From positions 1-64,000 of the forward strand of contig DUVS01000003.1 in NCBI GenBank assembly GCA_012840925.1: 64,000 nt of DNA, read 5' to 3'. This document shows positions 26,172 to 38,440 of the stretch, in pieces. A program made the position numbers and the translations under genes. Numbering within the stretch: position 1 is the first letter of the stretch; each line of letters begins with the position of its first letter. This DNA comes from Bacillota bacterium. Lineage in GTDB: Bacteria; Bacillota; Limnochordia; Darwinibacteriales; DTU012. The notes under the pieces are model-generated. The model was given only the letters and a program-made list of their open reading frames with translations, was not told where the DNA came from and searched no databases.

Positions 26172-26510
26172 CTAAACCCACTCAATAATAGCCATTGGAG
26201 CTGCATCACCGCGACGGGGACCAGTCTTGAGAATCCGAGTGTATCCACCATTGCGTTCTGCGTACTTAGGAGCTATATCATCAAACAATTTCTTTACAGC
26301 CTCTGGTTGCATAAGGAAAGCAGCTGCCTGTCGCCGAGCATGTAAATCACCCCGTTTACCCAAGGTAATCATTTTATCAGCTAAGGGCTTGACAGCTTTT
26401 GCCTTTGTTTCTGTTGTCTCAATCCGCCCATGCAACACTAGTGAAGTCACTAAGCTGCGCAACAATGCTCGTCTGTGGCTGGAAGTGCGGCCTAGTTTTC
26501 TCAGTCTCAC
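26172..26510 (-). CDS. rplQ: 50S ribosomal protein L17
   Basis: [35 protein letters not shown]. Confidence 0.98.
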   Translation of the reverse strand: MRLRKLGRTSSHRRALLRSLVTSLVLHGRIETTETKAKAVKPLADKMITLGKRGDLHARRQAAAFLMQPEAVKKLFDDIAPKYAERNGGYTRILKTGPRRGDAAPMAIIEWV

Positions 26511-26525
26511 ATTCGTTCACCTACC

Positions 26526-27467
26526 TTATTCATCTGATTCCCGTAACGAGAGTCCTAAAGCCCCGAGCTTGTCCTTGACTTCTTGGAGGGATTTTTTGCC
26601 TAAATTGCGGACTTTCATCATATCCTCTTCAGTTTTCCGCGTTAACTCGCCGATCGTATTGATGCCAGCCCGTTTCAGGCAATTATACGAACGAACCGAA
26701 AGATCCAACTCTTCAATAGTCATTTCCATCAGCCGATCGATGGCTTCTTCTTCCTTCTCGACCATGATCTCCATGGAGCTGCCTGCATCAGTCAGATCGT
26801 TAAAGAGCTTCAGATGCTCGATCAAAATCTTGGAAGCCAGGCTTAGTGCCTCATCCGGTGCAATTGTCTTATCGGTCCAAATATCCAAGGTCAATTTGTC
26901 GTAGTCTGTAACCTGGCCAACCCGTGTATGATCGACCTGGAAATTGACTTTGGTTACAGGGGTAAAAATAGAATCGACCGGAATAATTCCTATGGGATGG
27001 TCAGGTTGTTTGTTGCGTTCAGCCGGAACATAACCTCTTCCTTTTGCTACTGTGATTTCCATATTCAAAGAACCGTCTTTTTCCAAGGTTGCGATATATA
27101 GATCAGGATTTAGAATTTCCACACTTGCATCAGCGATGATGTCCCGGGCATAAACAGGGCCTGCCCCTTTGGCTTCGATTCGAACCACTACCGGCTCATC
27201 AGAATAGAGTTTGACGAGCAGCTTCTTTAAATTGAGAACAATATCGACCGTATCTTCAACTACACCAGGCATCGTCGAGAACTCATGCAGCACACCATCA
27301 ATCCGCACCGAAGTTACTGCTGTACCGGGCAATGAAGACAACAAAACCCGGCGCAGACTGTTGCCTAAAGTAATACCGTAACCTCTTTCCAGAGGCTCGA
27401 CTACAAAATGGCCATAGTCCTCCGTTAATTCAACCTGTTCAATTCTTGGTTTTTCAATCTCGATCAT
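26526..27467 (-). CDS. rpoA: RNA polymerase alpha subunit
   Basis: [34 protein letters not shown]; alpha-[25 protein letters not shown]. Confidence 0.98.
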   Translation of the reverse strand: MIEIEKPRIEQVELTEDYGHFVVEPLERGYGITLGNSLRRVLLSSLPGTAVTSVRIDGVLHEFSTMPGVVEDTVDIVLNLKKLLVKLYSDEPVVVRIEAKGAGPVYARDIIADASVEILNPDLYIATLEKDGSLNMEITVAKGRGYVPAERNKQPDHPIGIIPVDSIFTPVTKVNFQVDHTRVGQVTDYDKLTLDIWTDKTIAPDEALSLASKILIEHLKLFNDLTDAGSSMEIMVEKEEEAIDRLMEMTIEELDLSVRSYNCLKRAGINTIGELTRKTEEDMMKVRNLGKKSLQEVKDKLGALGLSLRESDE

Positions 27468-27576
27468 TTCCTAACGCACCCTCCTTCTCGAATGCACGTT
27501 GATCAAGCCACAGATTTCCATCCATTGATAATCCATAGCCAAGGACTCGAACCTTTTGAGGGTAAAGGGGAGGTTA

Positions 27577-28200
27577 CTATCTCGAATAATACTCTACGAC
27601 CAAGTGCTCCTCAACAGGAACATCAATTTGTTCCCTGGTAGGAACAGCCAAGACCCGCCCCTCTATTTTCTCAATATCAAATTCCAACCATTCTGGCAGT
27701 GCCCGTTCAGATGCCGCTTCAACATTGATCTTCACTAAATCCAGATTCCGTGAAGATTCTCTTACGGCAATGACGTCACCAGCTTTAACCTCATAAGATG
27801 GAATGTCAACTTTGTGGCCATTCACACTGATATGCCCGTGCATTACCAGTTGCCGTGCTTGAGGCCTGGATGCGCCGATTCCGAGGCGAAAAACAATATT
27901 GTCCAAACGCATTTCCAAAGTTTGAAGCAAGATCTCGCCAGTAATTCCCCGTTTGCGGGCTGCACTGCGGTAGTAATTCTCCATCTGCCGTTCAGAAACT
28001 CCATAGACTCGGCGCAGTCTCTGTTTCATTCTCAACTGCAATCCATATTCAGACAGCTTTTTCCGTGATTGTCCATGCTGCCCCGGTGCATATCCCCGAC
28101 GCTGAACAGGACATTTATCTGTATAACATTTGTCACCCTTAAGGTAAAGCTTCTCACCTTCACGTCTGCACAGGCGACAAACTGGACCTGTATACCTCAT
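27577..28200 (-). CDS. rpsD: 30S ribosomal protein S4
   Basis: [21 protein letters not shown]...[28 protein letters not shown]. Confidence 0.98.
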   Translation of the reverse strand: MRYTGPVCRLCRREGEKLYLKGDKCYTDKCPVQRRGYAPGQHGQSRKKLSEYGLQLRMKQRLRRVYGVSERQMENYYRSAARKRGITGEILLQTLEMRLDNIVFRLGIGASRPQARQLVMHGHISVNGHKVDIPSYEVKAGDVIAVRESSRNLDLVKINVEAASERALPEWLEFDIEKIEGRVLAVPTREQIDVPVEEHLVVEYYSR

Positions 28201-28223
28201 TCAATTTCACCTCCTGAACCTGA

Positions 28224-28619
28224 TCAGACTCTTCTCCGCTTCGGTGGCCGACATCCGTTGTGCGGGATCGGAGTAACGTCCTTAATTACATTAACATCTA
28301 TACCTGCACTCTGCAGCGAACGGATCGCAGCCTCTCTACCGGCGCCAGGGCCTTTGACATACACCCTGACTTCGCGCATTCCGTGCTCCATGGCAGCCTT
28401 TGCTGCTGCTTCCGCAGCCATACCCGCTGCAAAAGGAGTGCCTTTTCGCGAACCTTTAAAGCCCATGTTCCCTGCGCTAGCCCAGGAAATCACGTTGCCT
28501 TGATTATCAGTAATGCTGACGATTGTATTGTTAAATGTGGAACGGATGTGAGCTATCCCACTTTGAATATTCTTCCGTTCACGCCTCTTGGGACGCTGTC
28601 CCCTGCGGGGCCTTGCCAT
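28224..28619 (-). CDS. rpsK: 30S ribosomal protein S11
   Basis: [30 protein letters not shown]...[13 protein letters not shown]. Confidence 0.98.
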   Translation of the reverse strand: MARPRRGQRPKRRERKNIQSGIAHIRSTFNNTIVSITDNQGNVISWASAGNMGFKGSRKGTPFAAGMAAEAAAKAAMEHGMREVRVYVKGPGAGREAAIRSLQSAGIDVNVIKDVTPIPHNGCRPPKRRRV

Positions 28620-28638
28620 TCACTAATTCCTCCCTTCT

Positions 28639-29004
28639 CTACTTCTTCTTACCAGCTACGCGTCTTGGGCCTTTCCGGGTCCGGGCATTGGTTTTTGTCC
28701 GCTGACCGCGGACTGGCAAACCCCTCCTGTGACGCAGGCCGCGATAGCAGCCGATATCGCGCAGCCTCTTGATATTCATGTTTATGTCACGCCGTAAGTC
28801 ACCTTCGACCACAAACTGGTTCTCAATGACTTCGCGCAGCCTGTTAGCTTCATCCTCCGTTAGGTCACCGACACGTGTATTCGGGTCGATACCACAGATA
28901 GCCAATATTTTCTGCGAGGTGGAACGCCCAATGCCGAAAATATAGGTTAATCCGATTTCTACTCGCTTCTCACGAGGTAAATCCACTCCTGCAATCCGTG
29001 CCAC
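28639..29004 (-). CDS. rpsM: 30S ribosomal protein S13
   Basis: [26 protein letters not shown]...[20 protein letters not shown]. Confidence 0.98.
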   Translation of the reverse strand: MARIAGVDLPREKRVEIGLTYIFGIGRSTSQKILAICGIDPNTRVGDLTEDEANRLREVIENQFVVEGDLRRDINMNIKRLRDIGCYRGLRHRRGLPVRGQRTKTNARTRKGPRRVAGKKK

Positions 29005-29026
29005 TAGCTAAACACCCCCCTTTAGT

Positions 29027-29140
29027 CTATCCTTGTTTCTGTTTATGCCTTGGGTCTTGACAAATGACCATAACCTTACCTTTACGGCGGATCACTTTAC
29101 ACTTTTCACACATCGGCTTAACCGAAGGTCTAACCTTCAT
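29027..29140 (-). CDS. rpmJ: 50S ribosomal protein L36 (not in ORF track)
   Basis: [37 protein letters not shown] read from minus strand between infA and rpsM. Confidence 0.97.
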   Translation of the reverse strand: MKVRPSVKPMCEKCKVIRRKGKVMVICQDPRHKQKQG

Positions 29141-29161
29141 CATAATCCCCCTTTGGTCGCC

Positions 29162-29380
29162 CTATTTTTTACGATAGATAATTCTGCCACGAGTCAGATC
29201 ATAAGGCGACAACTCTACTGTTACTTTATCACCAGGCAGAATTCGGATGAAGTTCATTCGCATCTTCCCGGAAATGTGAGCCAGTACCTTATGACCGTTC
29301 TCCAATTCTACACGAAACATTGCGTTAGGCAATGGTTCAACAACAGTACCTTCAACTTCAATCACATCATCTTTTGCCAT
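29162..29380 (-). CDS. infA: Translation initiation factor IF-1
   Basis: [67 protein letters not shown]. Confidence 0.98.
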   Translation of the reverse strand: MAKDDVIEVEGTVVEPLPNAMFRVELENGHKVLAHISGKMRMNFIRILPGDKVTVELSPYDLTRGRIIYRKK

Positions 29381-29675
29381 TACCAGACGAAACCTCCTCT
29401 CGCTCCTCCGGTATATCAGTAAACGATTGGATTGCTAACCTCAACTGTTCATTGGTGAGCTTCTGTTTCTGCTGTAACGCCTGGGTGATTTCAGTGGCTA
29501 TGTGACGATGTGCCACCAAATGGCGAATGTTTTTCTTCTTCGGTTGGAACAGTTTCCTGGTTACCCCATCAGCAACCAACACGTGTTTGTCGTCTACCGC
29601 ACCAATGACAATATACTTTTTTCCCGCATCACGTCCTGCCCTCGAAGAAACCAACTGGCCAATCTCCAGACCCAC
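29367..29675 (-). CDS. KOW-domain RNA-binding protein (L14e-like), typical infA/map neighbour
   Basis: [49 protein letters not shown]. Confidence 0.85.
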   Translation of the reverse strand: MGLEIGQLVSSRAGRDAGKKYIVIGAVDDKHVLVADGVTRKLFQPKKKNIRHLVAHRHIATEITQALQQKQKLTNEQLRLAIQSFTDIPEEREEVSSGNGKR

Positions 29676-29685
29676 ATTATCCCCC

Positions 29686-30435
29686 CTACAACACTGCGGT
29701 CAGAATATCAGGCCCATCATTTGTTACAACGATCGTGTGTTCAAAATGGGCTGCCCAACTTCCATCAACGGTTACAGTCGTCCAGTTGTCAGGCAAAATC
29801 TCCACATAATAATTCCCAGCAGTAACCATCGGCTCAATTGCCAGTGTCATACCTGATTTCAATCGTGGGCCGCGCCCCGGCAAACCGAAATTGGGAATCT
29901 GCGGCGCTTCATGCATTCTACGCCCGATTCCGTGTCCGACAAAATCACGGACAACTGAAAACCCGTTACTTTCCACGAATGTTTGCACTTGATGAGAGAT
30001 ATCGGATATTCGATTGCCAACCAGCGCCTTTTCGATACCAAGGAACAGCGATTTTTCCGTTACGTCAAGAAGCCTTTGAGCCTCTTGATCTATCCTTCCA
30101 ACTGGATAGGTCCAGGCTGAATCTCCACAAAAACCGTCTACAAACGCACCGATATCCACGCTGAGAATCCAGCCTTCCTCCAGTGGAACATCGTTTGGGA
30201 TTCCGTGTACCACAACCTCATTGATTGACGCACAAATTGTGGCAGGGTATCCATTGTACCCTTTGAACGCAGGGATTGCGTTTTGCGACCGAAAAAAGTC
30301 CTCCACCAACTGATCAAGCTGCTTTGTTGTCACCCCTGGGCGAACATGTCCGGCCACGATTTCATGAGCCTGAGCCACCACGCGCCCGGCTCTGCGCATG
30401 GCTGCGATCTCAGGATCAGATTTGATGACAATCAC
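29686..30435 (-). CDS. map: Type I methionine aminopeptidase
   Basis: SINEVVVHGIPND, LSVDIGAFVDGFCGDSAWTYPVG, GHGIGRRMHEAPQIPN, TLAIEPMV. Confidence 0.97.
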   Translation of the reverse strand: MIVIKSDPEIAAMRRAGRVVAQAHEIVAGHVRPGVTTKQLDQLVEDFFRSQNAIPAFKGYNGYPATICASINEVVVHGIPNDVPLEEGWILSVDIGAFVDGFCGDSAWTYPVGRIDQEAQRLLDVTEKSLFLGIEKALVGNRISDISHQVQTFVESNGFSVVRDFVGHGIGRRMHEAPQIPNFGLPGRGPRLKSGMTLAIEPMVTAGNYYVEILPDNWTTVTVDGSWAAHFEHTIVVTNDGPDILTAVL

Positions 30436-31106
30436 AGTTCTTCACCAGCCTTTTTGGCATACAGCTCTGCTACTGCAACCTGCAGGTCAGCAAAAACGCC
30501 ATCAATACCCTGTTCACCATTAATGCTGGTCAACCTCCCTGTTTGAGCGTAATAATGCACAACAGGATGGGTTTGTTCCATATATACCTGGATGCGGTGG
30601 GTAGCTACCTCAACGTTATCATCAGGGCGCTGATACAAAGGCCCATTACATTTGTCGCAAATTCCCTTCACTTTCTCAGGACTGTGCTCAATGCTGTAGA
30701 TCTGCCCACAGCTGCGACAAACCCGCCGGTTAGTAATCCGCGAAACCGCTTCTTCAGCGGATATTCGAATGTCAAAAGCTCGATCCAGCACTGTTGAATC
30801 CCGCTTTAACATTTCATCCAGGTGCTTTGCCTGCTGTACTGTCCGAGGAAAACCATCCAGAATCCAACCGTTTCGGCAATCGTCTGCTAAAACCCTCTGC
30901 CGCAGTATTTCCATCATATACTCATCCGGTATTAAATTACCCTTCGCAATGTAAGCATTAACGATCTCGCCAAGCTTCAAGCCCGAGTTAATCACTGAGC
31001 GAATCAAGCTGCCTGTTGAAATATGGGGAATGCTATATTTCTCGGCTAATCGTTCACCCTGAGTTCCTTTGCCCGCTCCAGGTAAACCGAGTAACACTAG
31101 ACGCAA
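30432..31106 (-). CDS. adk: Adenylate kinase (zinc-finger lid)
   Basis: LLGLPGAGKGTQGERLAEKY, GWILDGFPRTVQQA, lid CRSCGQIYSIEHSPEKVKGICDKC. Confidence 0.97.
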   Translation of the reverse strand: MRLVLLGLPGAGKGTQGERLAEKYSIPHISTGSLIRSVINSGLKLGEIVNAYIAKGNLIPDEYMMEILRQRVLADDCRNGWILDGFPRTVQQAKHLDEMLKRDSTVLDRAFDIRISAEEAVSRITNRRVCRSCGQIYSIEHSPEKVKGICDKCNGPLYQRPDDNVEVATHRIQVYMEQTHPVVHYYAQTGRLTSINGEQGIDGVFADLQVAVAELYAKKAGEEL

Positions 31107-31122
31107 TGCCCCAGCCCCCTAA

Positions 31123-32382
31123 CTAACTGAGAAAACCTTCATAATGTCTTAGCAGCAGATGTGACTCGATTTGCTTCATAGTGTCTAAAGCCACACCTAC
31201 CATAATGATCATGCCGGTTCCCCCAAGACTCAAGATATTTTGCGGAATACGAGTTACTGCCGAAATAACGAAAGGCATTACCGCAATGATTGCCAAGAAA
31301 ATCGCACCGGGCAGCGTAATCCGAGCTAATACCCGTTCCATATACTCAGACGTTGGCCTGCCTGGGCGCAAGCCAGGTACAAATCCACCGTTCTTCTTCA
31401 TGTTGTCAGCTATTTCTTGCGGGTTGAAAGTCACCGCTGTGTAGAAATAGGTAAAAAAGATAATCATTCCTACGTAGAGGATGTTGTACCCCACAGTCCC
31501 ATACCCGATCCAGCGCTGTACTGCACTGACTGCAGGAATGAACTGGGCCAGTGTCAACGGGAAAGTCAAGATCGACGATGCGAAAATGACCGGAATGACA
31601 CCTGCCTGATTTACCCGCAGCGGAATATGGGTCGATTGTCCACCATACATCTTCCGGCCAATAACTCTCTTGGCGTATTGAACCGGAATCCGGCGCTGCC
31701 CTTCTTGTACCAGAACGATACCGGCAATCAGCGCCACGGTAACAATCAGGTATACAAGAACACCGATGATACTAATTGCTCCAGCCTGCAAGGCCATGAC
31801 TACATTGCGCACATTCGAGGGGATCTCAGCAACAATACCGATGAAAATCAACATCGAAATGCCATTGCCGATACCCTTCTCTGAAATCTTCTCACCCAAC
31901 CACATCAAGAAACTGGTTCCTGCCACCAAACTGACAATAATCAGGATCAAGCTGAACGGGCTGTCATTGGTAACTACGCCCCAGTTCCTGGCCATCATTG
32001 TGGTGGCAAACGCTTGAATCAGCGCCAAAACCACTGTTCCATAGCGTGTAAGCTTGGCTGAGACTTTTTGATCTTCCTTAATCATCTGCTCCAGCTTGGG
32101 AATCACCAGTGCCAGCAGCTGGATAATAATGGACGCCGTAATATACGGGCCAACACCCATGGAAAAGAGGGTAAACCTGCTCAAGGCCCCACCGGTAAAC
32201 AAGTCCATCAGACCAAAGATGTTACCACTGTCCAGACCTAATTGTGCAGCCAACCCTGCTGCATCAACACCGGGCACCGGTACATACGCCCCGATGCGTG
32301 CTACCCCCATGAGGATAGCAGTATAGATAATCTTCCGTCTTAAATCAGGAATACGCAGTGCGTTTCTTAGAGCTTCCAGCAC
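31123..32382 (-). CDS. secY: Preprotein translocase subunit SecY
   Basis: GVARIGAYVPVPGVDAAGLAA...GGALSRFTLFSMGVGPYITASIIIQLL...RRIPVQYAKRVIG. Confidence 0.97.
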   Translation of the reverse strand: MLEALRNALRIPDLRRKIIYTAILMGVARIGAYVPVPGVDAAGLAAQLGLDSGNIFGLMDLFTGGALSRFTLFSMGVGPYITASIIIQLLALVIPKLEQMIKEDQKVSAKLTRYGTVVLALIQAFATTMMARNWGVVTNDSPFSLILIIVSLVAGTSFLMWLGEKISEKGIGNGISMLIFIGIVAEIPSNVRNVVMALQAGAISIIGVLVYLIVTVALIAGIVLVQEGQRRIPVQYAKRVIGRKMYGGQSTHIPLRVNQAGVIPVIFASSILTFPLTLAQFIPAVSAVQRWIGYGTVGYNILYVGMIIFFTYFYTAVTFNPQEIADNMKKNGGFVPGLRPGRPTSEYMERVLARITLPGAIFLAIIAVMPFVISAVTRIPQNILSLGGTGMIIMVGVALDTMKQIESHLLLRHYEGFLS

Positions 32383-32823
32383 TTAGATCACCTCAACCTT
32401 ACCGCCAGCCTTTTCAATCTTGGCAGCAGCCGATTTTGAAAAACCATGTGCCCGTACTGTCAAAGCATGCTTTAACTCTCCGTTGCCAAGGATCTTGACT
32501 CCATCATACATCTTCTTAACCAATCCAGATTCCCTCATAAGCTCGGGAGTGACCACACTATCAGGAGCAAAGCGGTTAAGGTCCTCAATATTTACTTCTG
32601 CATAGACTTTTTGGAACACATTTGTAAAACCGCGTTTTGGTAAACGCCTTTGTAAAGGTGTTTGCCCACCTTCGAAATGAGGCCCCTTGCCTCCACCTGA
32701 GCGTGCTTTTTGTCCTTTTTCACCTTTGCCGGCAGTCTTGCCTAAACCTGAACCAATACCTCTGCCAACACGCTTCGGGCTAATTTTACTGCCGGGCGCT
32801 GGTTTAATTTCGTGGATCCGCAC
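32383..32823 (-). CDS. rplO: 50S ribosomal protein L15
   Basis: [38 protein letters not shown]. Confidence 0.98.
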   Translation of the reverse strand: MRIHEIKPAPGSKISPKRVGRGIGSGLGKTAGKGEKGQKARSGGGKGPHFEGGQTPLQRRLPKRGFTNVFQKVYAEVNIEDLNRFAPDSVVTPELMRESGLVKKMYDGVKILGNGELKHALTVRAHGFSKSAAAKIEKAGGKVEVI

Positions 32824-32840
32824 ACCTACACCTCCTTGCC

Positions 32841-33023
32841 CTAATTGACTTCCTCAACATCGACTAAATGCTTCACCTTAAAGATCATCCCGCGAATACA
32901 AGGATTATCTTCTTTGATTACTGTTTGATTCAACTTACGCAGACCCAGGGCTTTGATCGTATCCTTTTGATCTTGTGCGTAACCGATTGCGCTTTTCTTC
33001 CATGTGATCTTCAATTTCGCCAC
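32841..33023 (-). CDS. rpmD: 50S ribosomal protein L30
   Basis: [51 protein letters not shown]. Confidence 0.97.
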   Translation of the reverse strand: MAKLKITWKKSAIGYAQDQKDTIKALGLRKLNQTVIKEDNPCIRGMIFKVKHLVDVEEVN

Positions 33024-33035
33024 AACAACCGCCCC

Positions 33036-33539
33036 CTAACCTAAGATTTCTGATGGATCAAGTCCGCGGAGACGGGCAACCTGCTCGGTAGTTTTTAAGG
33101 ACTGCAAGCCTTTGACAGTTGCACGGACAACATTGATCGGATTTGACGAACCTAGTGATTTTGTCAAAATATCTCTGACACCGGCTAACTCCAATACTGC
33201 ACGTACCGGGCCACCGGCAATCACACCTGTACCTTCCGAGGCGGGTTTTAGTAATACTCGAGCTCCGGCGAACCGTTCATTTACTTCATGAGGGATTGTC
33301 GTACCTACTAATGGTACTTCAATCAGATTCTTCTTGGCATCATCTACCGCTTTCCGAATAGCGTCTGCGACTTCTTTGGCCTTTCCAAGGCCAGCTCCGA
33401 CCTTGCCGTTGCCATCTCCTACCACAACAAGTGCGCTGAATGAAATATTACGGCCACCTTTAACAGTCTTCGACACTCTATTGATGGCTACTAATCGTTC
33501 TTCGAGTTCTAATCCTGTGGGATCAATTCGATTAGCCAA
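33036..33539 (-). CDS. rpsE: 30S ribosomal protein S5
   Basis: [46 protein letters not shown]. Confidence 0.98.
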   Translation of the reverse strand: MANRIDPTGLELEERLVAINRVSKTVKGGRNISFSALVVVGDGNGKVGAGLGKAKEVADAIRKAVDDAKKNLIEVPLVGTTIPHEVNERFAGARVLLKPASEGTGVIAGGPVRAVLELAGVRDILTKSLGSSNPINVVRATVKGLQSLKTTEQVARLRGLDPSEILG

Positions 33540-33560
33540 ACTAATTTCCCCCCTTGCCGA

Positions 33561-33938
33561 CTAAAATTCTAATCCACCTTCGCGGGCACCATCTGCCAAA
33601 GCTGCAATTCTGCCATGATAGATATTGCCGCCGCGATCATATACTACTTTGGTAATGCCTTTTGCCAATGCTCTTTTAGCGATCAGCAAGCCTACTTCTT
33701 TAGCAGCCTCTTTATCTTTAGTACTTGATAATCTGTTTCTCAGCTCCGGCTCAATGCTGGAAGCTGCAACCAGAGTCTTACCTACAGTATCATCAACAAT
33801 CTGAGCATACATGTGATTTAAGCTGCGATATACACTCAACCTCGGTTTTTCCGGTGTTCCGACGATCTTCTTTCTCATCCTGAGATGACGCCGTTTGCGG
33901 GCTTCATGCCGAGTTAATTTGGCCACAGAACTCACCAC
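33561..33938 (-). CDS. rplR: 50S ribosomal protein L18
   Basis: [34 protein letters not shown]...[26 protein letters not shown]. Confidence 0.98.
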   Translation of the reverse strand: MVSSVAKLTRHEARKRRHLRMRKKIVGTPEKPRLSVYRSLNHMYAQIVDDTVGKTLVAASSIEPELRNRLSSTKDKEAAKEVGLLIAKRALAKGITKVVYDRGGNIYHGRIAALADGAREGGLEF

Positions 33939-33970
33939 CTCTAAAACTATTTGCCAGATATTTTGCCAGT

Positions 33971-34519
33971 CTACTTGCCAGCTTTGCCGGCCTTGCCAGC
34001 TTTGCGAATGATCCGCTCGCCTTGATAACGGATACCTTTGCCCAAATATGGTTCAGGCGGCCGTACTTTGCGAATATTAGCAGCCAGCTGACCCACCAGC
34101 TCTTTGTCAATCCCTCTCACTGTGATCCTGGTTGGAGTTGGTACATCTATTTCCATACCTGCTTCCGGTACAAATTCCACTGGATGAGAATATCCGACTG
34201 ACAGAACCAGTTTATTGCCTTGTTTTTGTGCCCGATATCCAACACCATGGATCTCCAGATTGCGTTCAAATCCTTTGGTGACACCTTCGATCATATTGGC
34301 GATCAGAGTACGTGTAAGGCCATGCAGGGAACGATGCTCTTTGTTGTCTGAGGGCCTGGTGACTTTAATTACTCCATCGTCAATCGAGACATTCATGTCT
34401 GGATGAAGATCTCTGACCAGTGTACCTTTAGGGCCTTTGACAGTCAGCTGATTGCCTGATTGAACTACTTCGACGCCTGCTGGAATCTCCACGGGCAGCT
34501 TACCGATTCGTGACATCAT
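33971..34519 (-). CDS. rplF: 50S ribosomal protein L6 (tail [10 protein letters not shown])
   Basis: [17 protein letters not shown]...[30 protein letters not shown]...[14 protein letters not shown]. Confidence 0.98.
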   Translation of the reverse strand: MMSRIGKLPVEIPAGVEVVQSGNQLTVKGPKGTLVRDLHPDMNVSIDDGVIKVTRPSDNKEHRSLHGLTRTLIANMIEGVTKGFERNLEIHGVGYRAQKQGNKLVLSVGYSHPVEFVPEAGMEIDVPTPTRITVRGIDKELVGQLAANIRKVRPPEPYLGKGIRYQGERIIRKAGKAGKAGK

Positions 34520-34528
34520 TTTCCCCCC

Positions 34529-34927
34529 TTACCATACGTAACAGATAACTTCTCCGCCAATATTGCTCTTACGGGCCAATTTATCTGTCATAATCCCTTG
34601 AGAAGTCGATAAAATCGCAATCCCTAAACCACCAAGGACGCGAGGTATTTCATCTTTAGTGGCATAAACACGTAAACCGGGCTTGCTAATCCGTTTAATG
34701 CCGGTAATAATCTGTTCCTTATTCGGACCATACTTTAGATAAATCCGCAGTGTTTTCTTGCTGCCATCTTCAATGATCTTATAATCCCGAATATACCCCT
34801 CTTCTTTGAGAATCCTGGCCAGCTCACTTTTTACTCTTGATGCCGGGATATCCACCGATTCATGCTTAACCGAATTTGCATTTCTAATCCGAGTGAGCAT
34901 ATCCGCAATTGGGTCAGTCAAAACCAT
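34529..34927 (-). CDS. rpsH: 30S ribosomal protein S8
   Basis: [40 protein letters not shown]. Confidence 0.97.
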   Translation of the reverse strand: MVLTDPIADMLTRIRNANSVKHESVDIPASRVKSELARILKEEGYIRDYKIIEDGSKKTLRIYLKYGPNKEQIITGIKRISKPGLRVYATKDEIPRVLGGLGIAILSTSQGIMTDKLARKSNIGGEVICYVW

Positions 34928-34962
34928 ACGGGAACCTCCTTTCAACCTCAGGTGAACGCCAA

Positions 34963-35148
34963 TTACCAACTAGCTTTGGTAACACCGGGAATTTGGCCTT
35001 CATTTGCTAATTTCCGGAAACAAACACGACACAGATCAAAACGCCGTATATAACCCCGTGGACGTCCGCATACCCGACAGCGGTTCACCCTGCGAGTAGA
35101 AAATTTAGGACTTCTCTGGGCTCTTATAATCATGGATTTCTTCGCCAC
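34963..35148 (-). CDS. rpsN: 30S ribosomal protein S14, zinc-binding type
   Basis: [60 protein letters not shown]. Confidence 0.97.
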   Translation of the reverse strand: MAKKSMIIRAQRSPKFSTRRVNRCRVCGRPRGYIRRFDLCRVCFRKLANEGQIPGVTKASW

Positions 35149-35161
35149 CGTATCTCTCCTT

Positions 35162-35701
35162 TCATTCTCTAAACGGGACACCCATCAGTTTTAGCAATTC
35201 ATACGCCTCTTCATCAGTTTTGGCAGTAGTCGCAATAGTGATTTCCAGACCACGGATCTTGTCGACTTTATCATAGTCAATTTCTGGGAAAATCAATTGT
35301 TCTCTAATCCCCAGGCTATAATTCCCCCGACCGTCAAAAGATCTGGGAGATACACCCCGAAAATCGCGAACCCGCGGCAATGCTACGTTCACCAGGCGAT
35401 CAAAGAACTCATACATCCGATCGCCGCGCAAAGTAACCTTGCAACCAATTGCCATGCCTGCACGAAGCTTAAAGGCAGCGATTGATTTCTTAGCTTTGGT
35501 TATGACAGCTTTTTGTCCAGTAATTGCCTCCAAATCACGAACGGCAAAATCCAAAGTCTTTGGATCGGCAACTCCTTCGCCAACGCCGATATTAACAACG
35601 ATTTTTTCAAGTTTGGGAACCTGCATCACGTTAGCGTAGTTAAAACGCTCTCTGAGGGCAGGCACCACTTCATTTTGGTACTTTTCCTTCAATCGTGGCA
35701 T
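35162..35701 (-). CDS. rplE: 50S ribosomal protein L5
   Basis: [41 protein letters not shown]. Confidence 0.98.
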   Translation of the reverse strand: MPRLKEKYQNEVVPALRERFNYANVMQVPKLEKIVVNIGVGEGVADPKTLDFAVRDLEAITGQKAVITKAKKSIAAFKLRAGMAIGCKVTLRGDRMYEFFDRLVNVALPRVRDFRGVSPRSFDGRGNYSLGIREQLIFPEIDYDKVDKIRGLEITIATTAKTDEEAYELLKLMGVPFRE

Positions 35702-35731
35702 CCACTACTCCCCCTTTCCCTGGATCTCAAC

Positions 35732-36052
35732 CTAATCTATTGCCTTGCTGCAATGCCGACACTTGCGCGTCAGTTTTCCGTTTTGATCCCGATCTCTGAC
35801 CGGGCGTGTTGCTTTGCGGCAGCTTGGGCAGACCAATTGGACGTTGGAAACGTCAACTGGGCCTGGGCGCTCAATAATTCCACCCTGAGGATTAGATTGA
35901 GTAGGACGAGTGTGTTTCTTCTGGATATTTATGCCTTCAACGATAACTTTGCCGGTCTTAGGGTAAACATGCAGCACTCTGCCGCGTTTGCCCCGGTCAT
36001 CGCCGGTAAGGATTTCTACCTGATCACCACTTTTGACATGAACTTTGGCCAT
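35732..36052 (-). CDS. rplX: 50S ribosomal protein L24
   Basis: VHVKSGDQVEILTGDDRGKRGRVLHVYPKTGKVIVEGINIQKKHTRPTQ. Confidence 0.97.
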   Translation of the reverse strand: MAKVHVKSGDQVEILTGDDRGKRGRVLHVYPKTGKVIVEGINIQKKHTRPTQSNPQGGIIERPGPVDVSNVQLVCPSCRKATRPVRDRDQNGKLTRKCRHCSKAID

Positions 36053-36071
36053 CTCTCATCCTCCTTTCTGA

Positions 36072-36440
36072 CTATAACACCTCAGGGGCCAGAGATACGA
36101 TTTTCATAAAGTTCTTTTCCCGCAATTCTCTAGCTACCGGACCAAAGATCCGGGTACCTCTCGGATTATTCTGATCGCTCAAAATTACTGCTGCGTTTTC
36201 ATCAAACCTAATCAGCGAACCATCGCGGCGCTGAATCTCCTTCTTTGTCCGGACAACTACGGCTCTGACGACATCGCCTTTCTTAACCATTCCGCCGGGA
36301 CTCGCCTGTTTCACAGTGGCAACTATGATATCGCCCACTCTGGCGTAACGAGTCCTTGTGCCGCCGAGAACACTGATGCACAGTAATTCTTTGGCACCTG
36401 TATTATCTGCAACTTTTAATCGCGATTCTTTTTGGATCAT
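36072..36440 (-). CDS. rplN: 50S ribosomal protein L14
   Basis: [33 protein letters not shown]. Confidence 0.98.
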   Translation of the reverse strand: MIQKESRLKVADNTGAKELLCISVLGGTRTRYARVGDIIVATVKQASPGGMVKKGDVVRAVVVRTKKEIQRRDGSLIRFDENAAVILSDQNNPRGTRIFGPVARELREKNFMKIVSLAPEVL

Positions 36441-36476
36441 GACAGCCCCTCCTTCCCTCTCTAAATTCTAGGGCAC

Positions 36477-36737
36477 TCAGCGAGCCTTTTCTATGATTTC
36501 CGTTACCCGCCACCGCTTGTCTCTGCTCAAAGGGCGAGTTTCCATAATCCGTACTCGGTCGCCAACATTACATTCATTGTTTTCATCATGGGCTTTGAAC
36601 TTGACAGTCTGTCTCACAGTCCGGCCATACAATGGATGGCGCACGTCTCTTCTAACGGCCACAACTACTGTCTTATCCATTTTATCGCTGACAACAACTC
36701 CGACACGAGTCTTTCTCGACTTTCTCACTGTCTCCAT
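36477..36737 (-). CDS. rpsQ: 30S ribosomal protein S17
   Basis: [52 protein letters not shown]. Confidence 0.97.
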   Translation of the reverse strand: METVRKSRKTRVGVVVSDKMDKTVVVAVRRDVRHPLYGRTVRQTVKFKAHDENNECNVGDRVRIMETRPLSRDKRWRVTEIIEKAR

Positions 36738-36770
36738 GCGTGTTCCTCCATTCCTTATCGCCACAGGGGC

Positions 36771-36986
36771 TTAAGCCCGTTGCTCTTGGCGAATTCTTTC
36801 TGTCATCACAGTTTTCACGCGCGCAATATCTTTCCTTACTGCCCGCACACGCATTGGGTTTTCCAACTGACCGGTAGCCAGCTGAAACCGAAGGTTAAAG
36901 AGCTCTTCCTTAAGTTCCGCAAGCTTCTTATCCAACTCTTCCGAAGACAAATTGCGTAATTCTTTAGCCTTCACGTGCATCACCAC
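36771..36986 (-). CDS. rpmC: 50S ribosomal protein L29
   Basis: [51 protein letters not shown]. Confidence 0.97.
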   Translation of the reverse strand: MVMHVKAKELRNLSSEELDKKLAELKEELFNLRFQLATGQLENPMRVRAVRKDIARVKTVMTERIRQEQRA

Positions 36987-37398
36987 CCGCTACATTCCTA
37001 CTCACAAACTTGCACTTAATCGGCAGCTTGTGAGCTGCTAATCTCATAGCTTCACGTGCAACCTCTTCAGACACTCCTGCAATCTCAAACATGATCCTAC
37101 CTGGCTTTACTACTGCAACCCACAGCTCAGGCGAACCTTTTCCAGAACCCATCCGGGTTTCAGCAGGTTTCTTGGTAACAGGTTTATCAGGGAAAATTCT
37201 AATCCAAACTTTTCCTCCGCGTCTGATAGAACGAGTCATTGCTACACGAGCCGCTTCAATTTGTGTATTTGTAATCCAACCGGGCTCCATTGCCTGCAGC
37301 CCAAATTCACCAAAGTCAACTTGCGAGCCGCGTATGGCCTTACCAGTCATCCGCCCCCGGTGGACACGACGATGCTTTACACGCTTTGGTATTAGCAT
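36964..37398 (-). CDS. rplP: 50S ribosomal protein L16
   Basis: [55 protein letters not shown]. Confidence 0.98.
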   Translation of the reverse strand: MLIPKRVKHRRVHRGRMTGKAIRGSQVDFGEFGLQAMEPGWITNTQIEAARVAMTRSIRRGGKVWIRIFPDKPVTKKPAETRMGSGKGSPELWVAVVKPGRIMFEIAGVSEEVAREAMRLAAHKLPIKCKFVSRNVAGGDAREG

Positions 37399-37417
37399 CC
37401 TATTCGCTCCCTTCAGC

Positions 37418-38065
37418 CTATTTCTTCACTTTTCTATCAGGCAAAACTTCACCCTTGTAAATCCAGACTTTTACTCCCAGCTGACCGAAGGTAGTCTTTG
37501 CCTCGGCAAAACCGTAATCAATATCCGCTCTCAGAGTGTGCAGCGGTACATTGCCTTCCGGATTCCATTCAGTCCGGGCAATTTCCGCTCCACCAAGCCG
37601 GCCTGAAACCATAACTTTGATTCCTTTTGCGCCGAGCCTTAATGCCCGCTGCTGTGCCTGACGCATTGCCCTGCGGAATGAAACCCGCCTTTCCAGTTGA
37701 AAAGCGATATTCTCAGCAACTAGCTGGGCATCCACTTCCGGATGTTTTATTTCAACAATGTTTATCTGATATTGTTTGCCGTATTTCTGCTCCAGGTCTT
37801 TACGGAGTTTGTCAACTTCTGCTCCGCCTTTTCCGATAATCATTCCGGGCCGTCCAGTGTGAATGCTGATCTTGCAGCGGTTTGCCGCCCGCTCAATCTC
37901 GATTCTGGAAACACCGGCAGTATAGAAACGCTGCTTGATCAATTTGCGAACTTCCAGGTCCTCGTGGAGCAGTTCCGCATAATTGCGCTTATTGGCGTAC
38001 CACTTGCTGTTCCAGTCTTTGATGACCCCTAGCCTAAAACCCAACGGGTGTACCTTTTGACCCAC
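37418..38065 (-). CDS. rpsC: 30S ribosomal protein S3
   Basis: [32 protein letters not shown]. Confidence 0.98.
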   Translation of the reverse strand: MGQKVHPLGFRLGVIKDWNSKWYANKRNYAELLHEDLEVRKLIKQRFYTAGVSRIEIERAANRCKISIHTGRPGMIIGKGGAEVDKLRKDLEQKYGKQYQINIVEIKHPEVDAQLVAENIAFQLERRVSFRRAMRQAQQRALRLGAKGIKVMVSGRLGGAEIARTEWNPEGNVPLHTLRADIDYGFAEAKTTFGQLGVKVWIYKGEVLPDRKVKK

Positions 38066-38069
38066 GCAT

Positions 38070-38420
38070 CTACTCCTCCTTTTCCTTTACTACCACAGTG
38101 ACATGGCAAGTACGTTTCAGGATTCGATCAGCCATTCCCCGTGCTCTTGGCCTAATCCGTTTCAGTGTGGGACCTTGATCGACGTAGCACTCAGCTACAT
38201 ACAACAGATCCGGATCCATATCATAGTTGTTCTCAGCATTGGCAACTGCACTTCTGACCACCTTTTCGACCACAGAGGACGCTGCCCTTGGTGTCAGCTG
38301 CAGAATGGCCAAGGCCTCACCGATATCTTTATTGCGAATCAAGTCCACAACTTGCCGCGCTTTCCGGGGCGACATGCGAATATAACGTGCACTTGCTCTT
38401 GCGCTCGGTCTTGTATCCAT
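38070..38420 (-). CDS. rplV: 50S ribosomal protein L22
   Basis: [32 protein letters not shown]. Confidence 0.98.
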   Translation of the reverse strand: MDTRPSARASARYIRMSPRKARQVVDLIRNKDIGEALAILQLTPRAASSVVEKVVRSAVANAENNYDMDPDLLYVAECYVDQGPTLKRIRPRARGMADRILKRTCHVTVVVKEKEE

Positions 38421-38440
38421 TTTCTATCCCCCCATCTATC

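Noticed and set aside
33971-34010. GCCAGCTTTGCC-type short repeats at the rplF 3' end
   Set aside because: Simply encode the basic [10 protein letters not shown] tail of L6; low-interest codon repetition.
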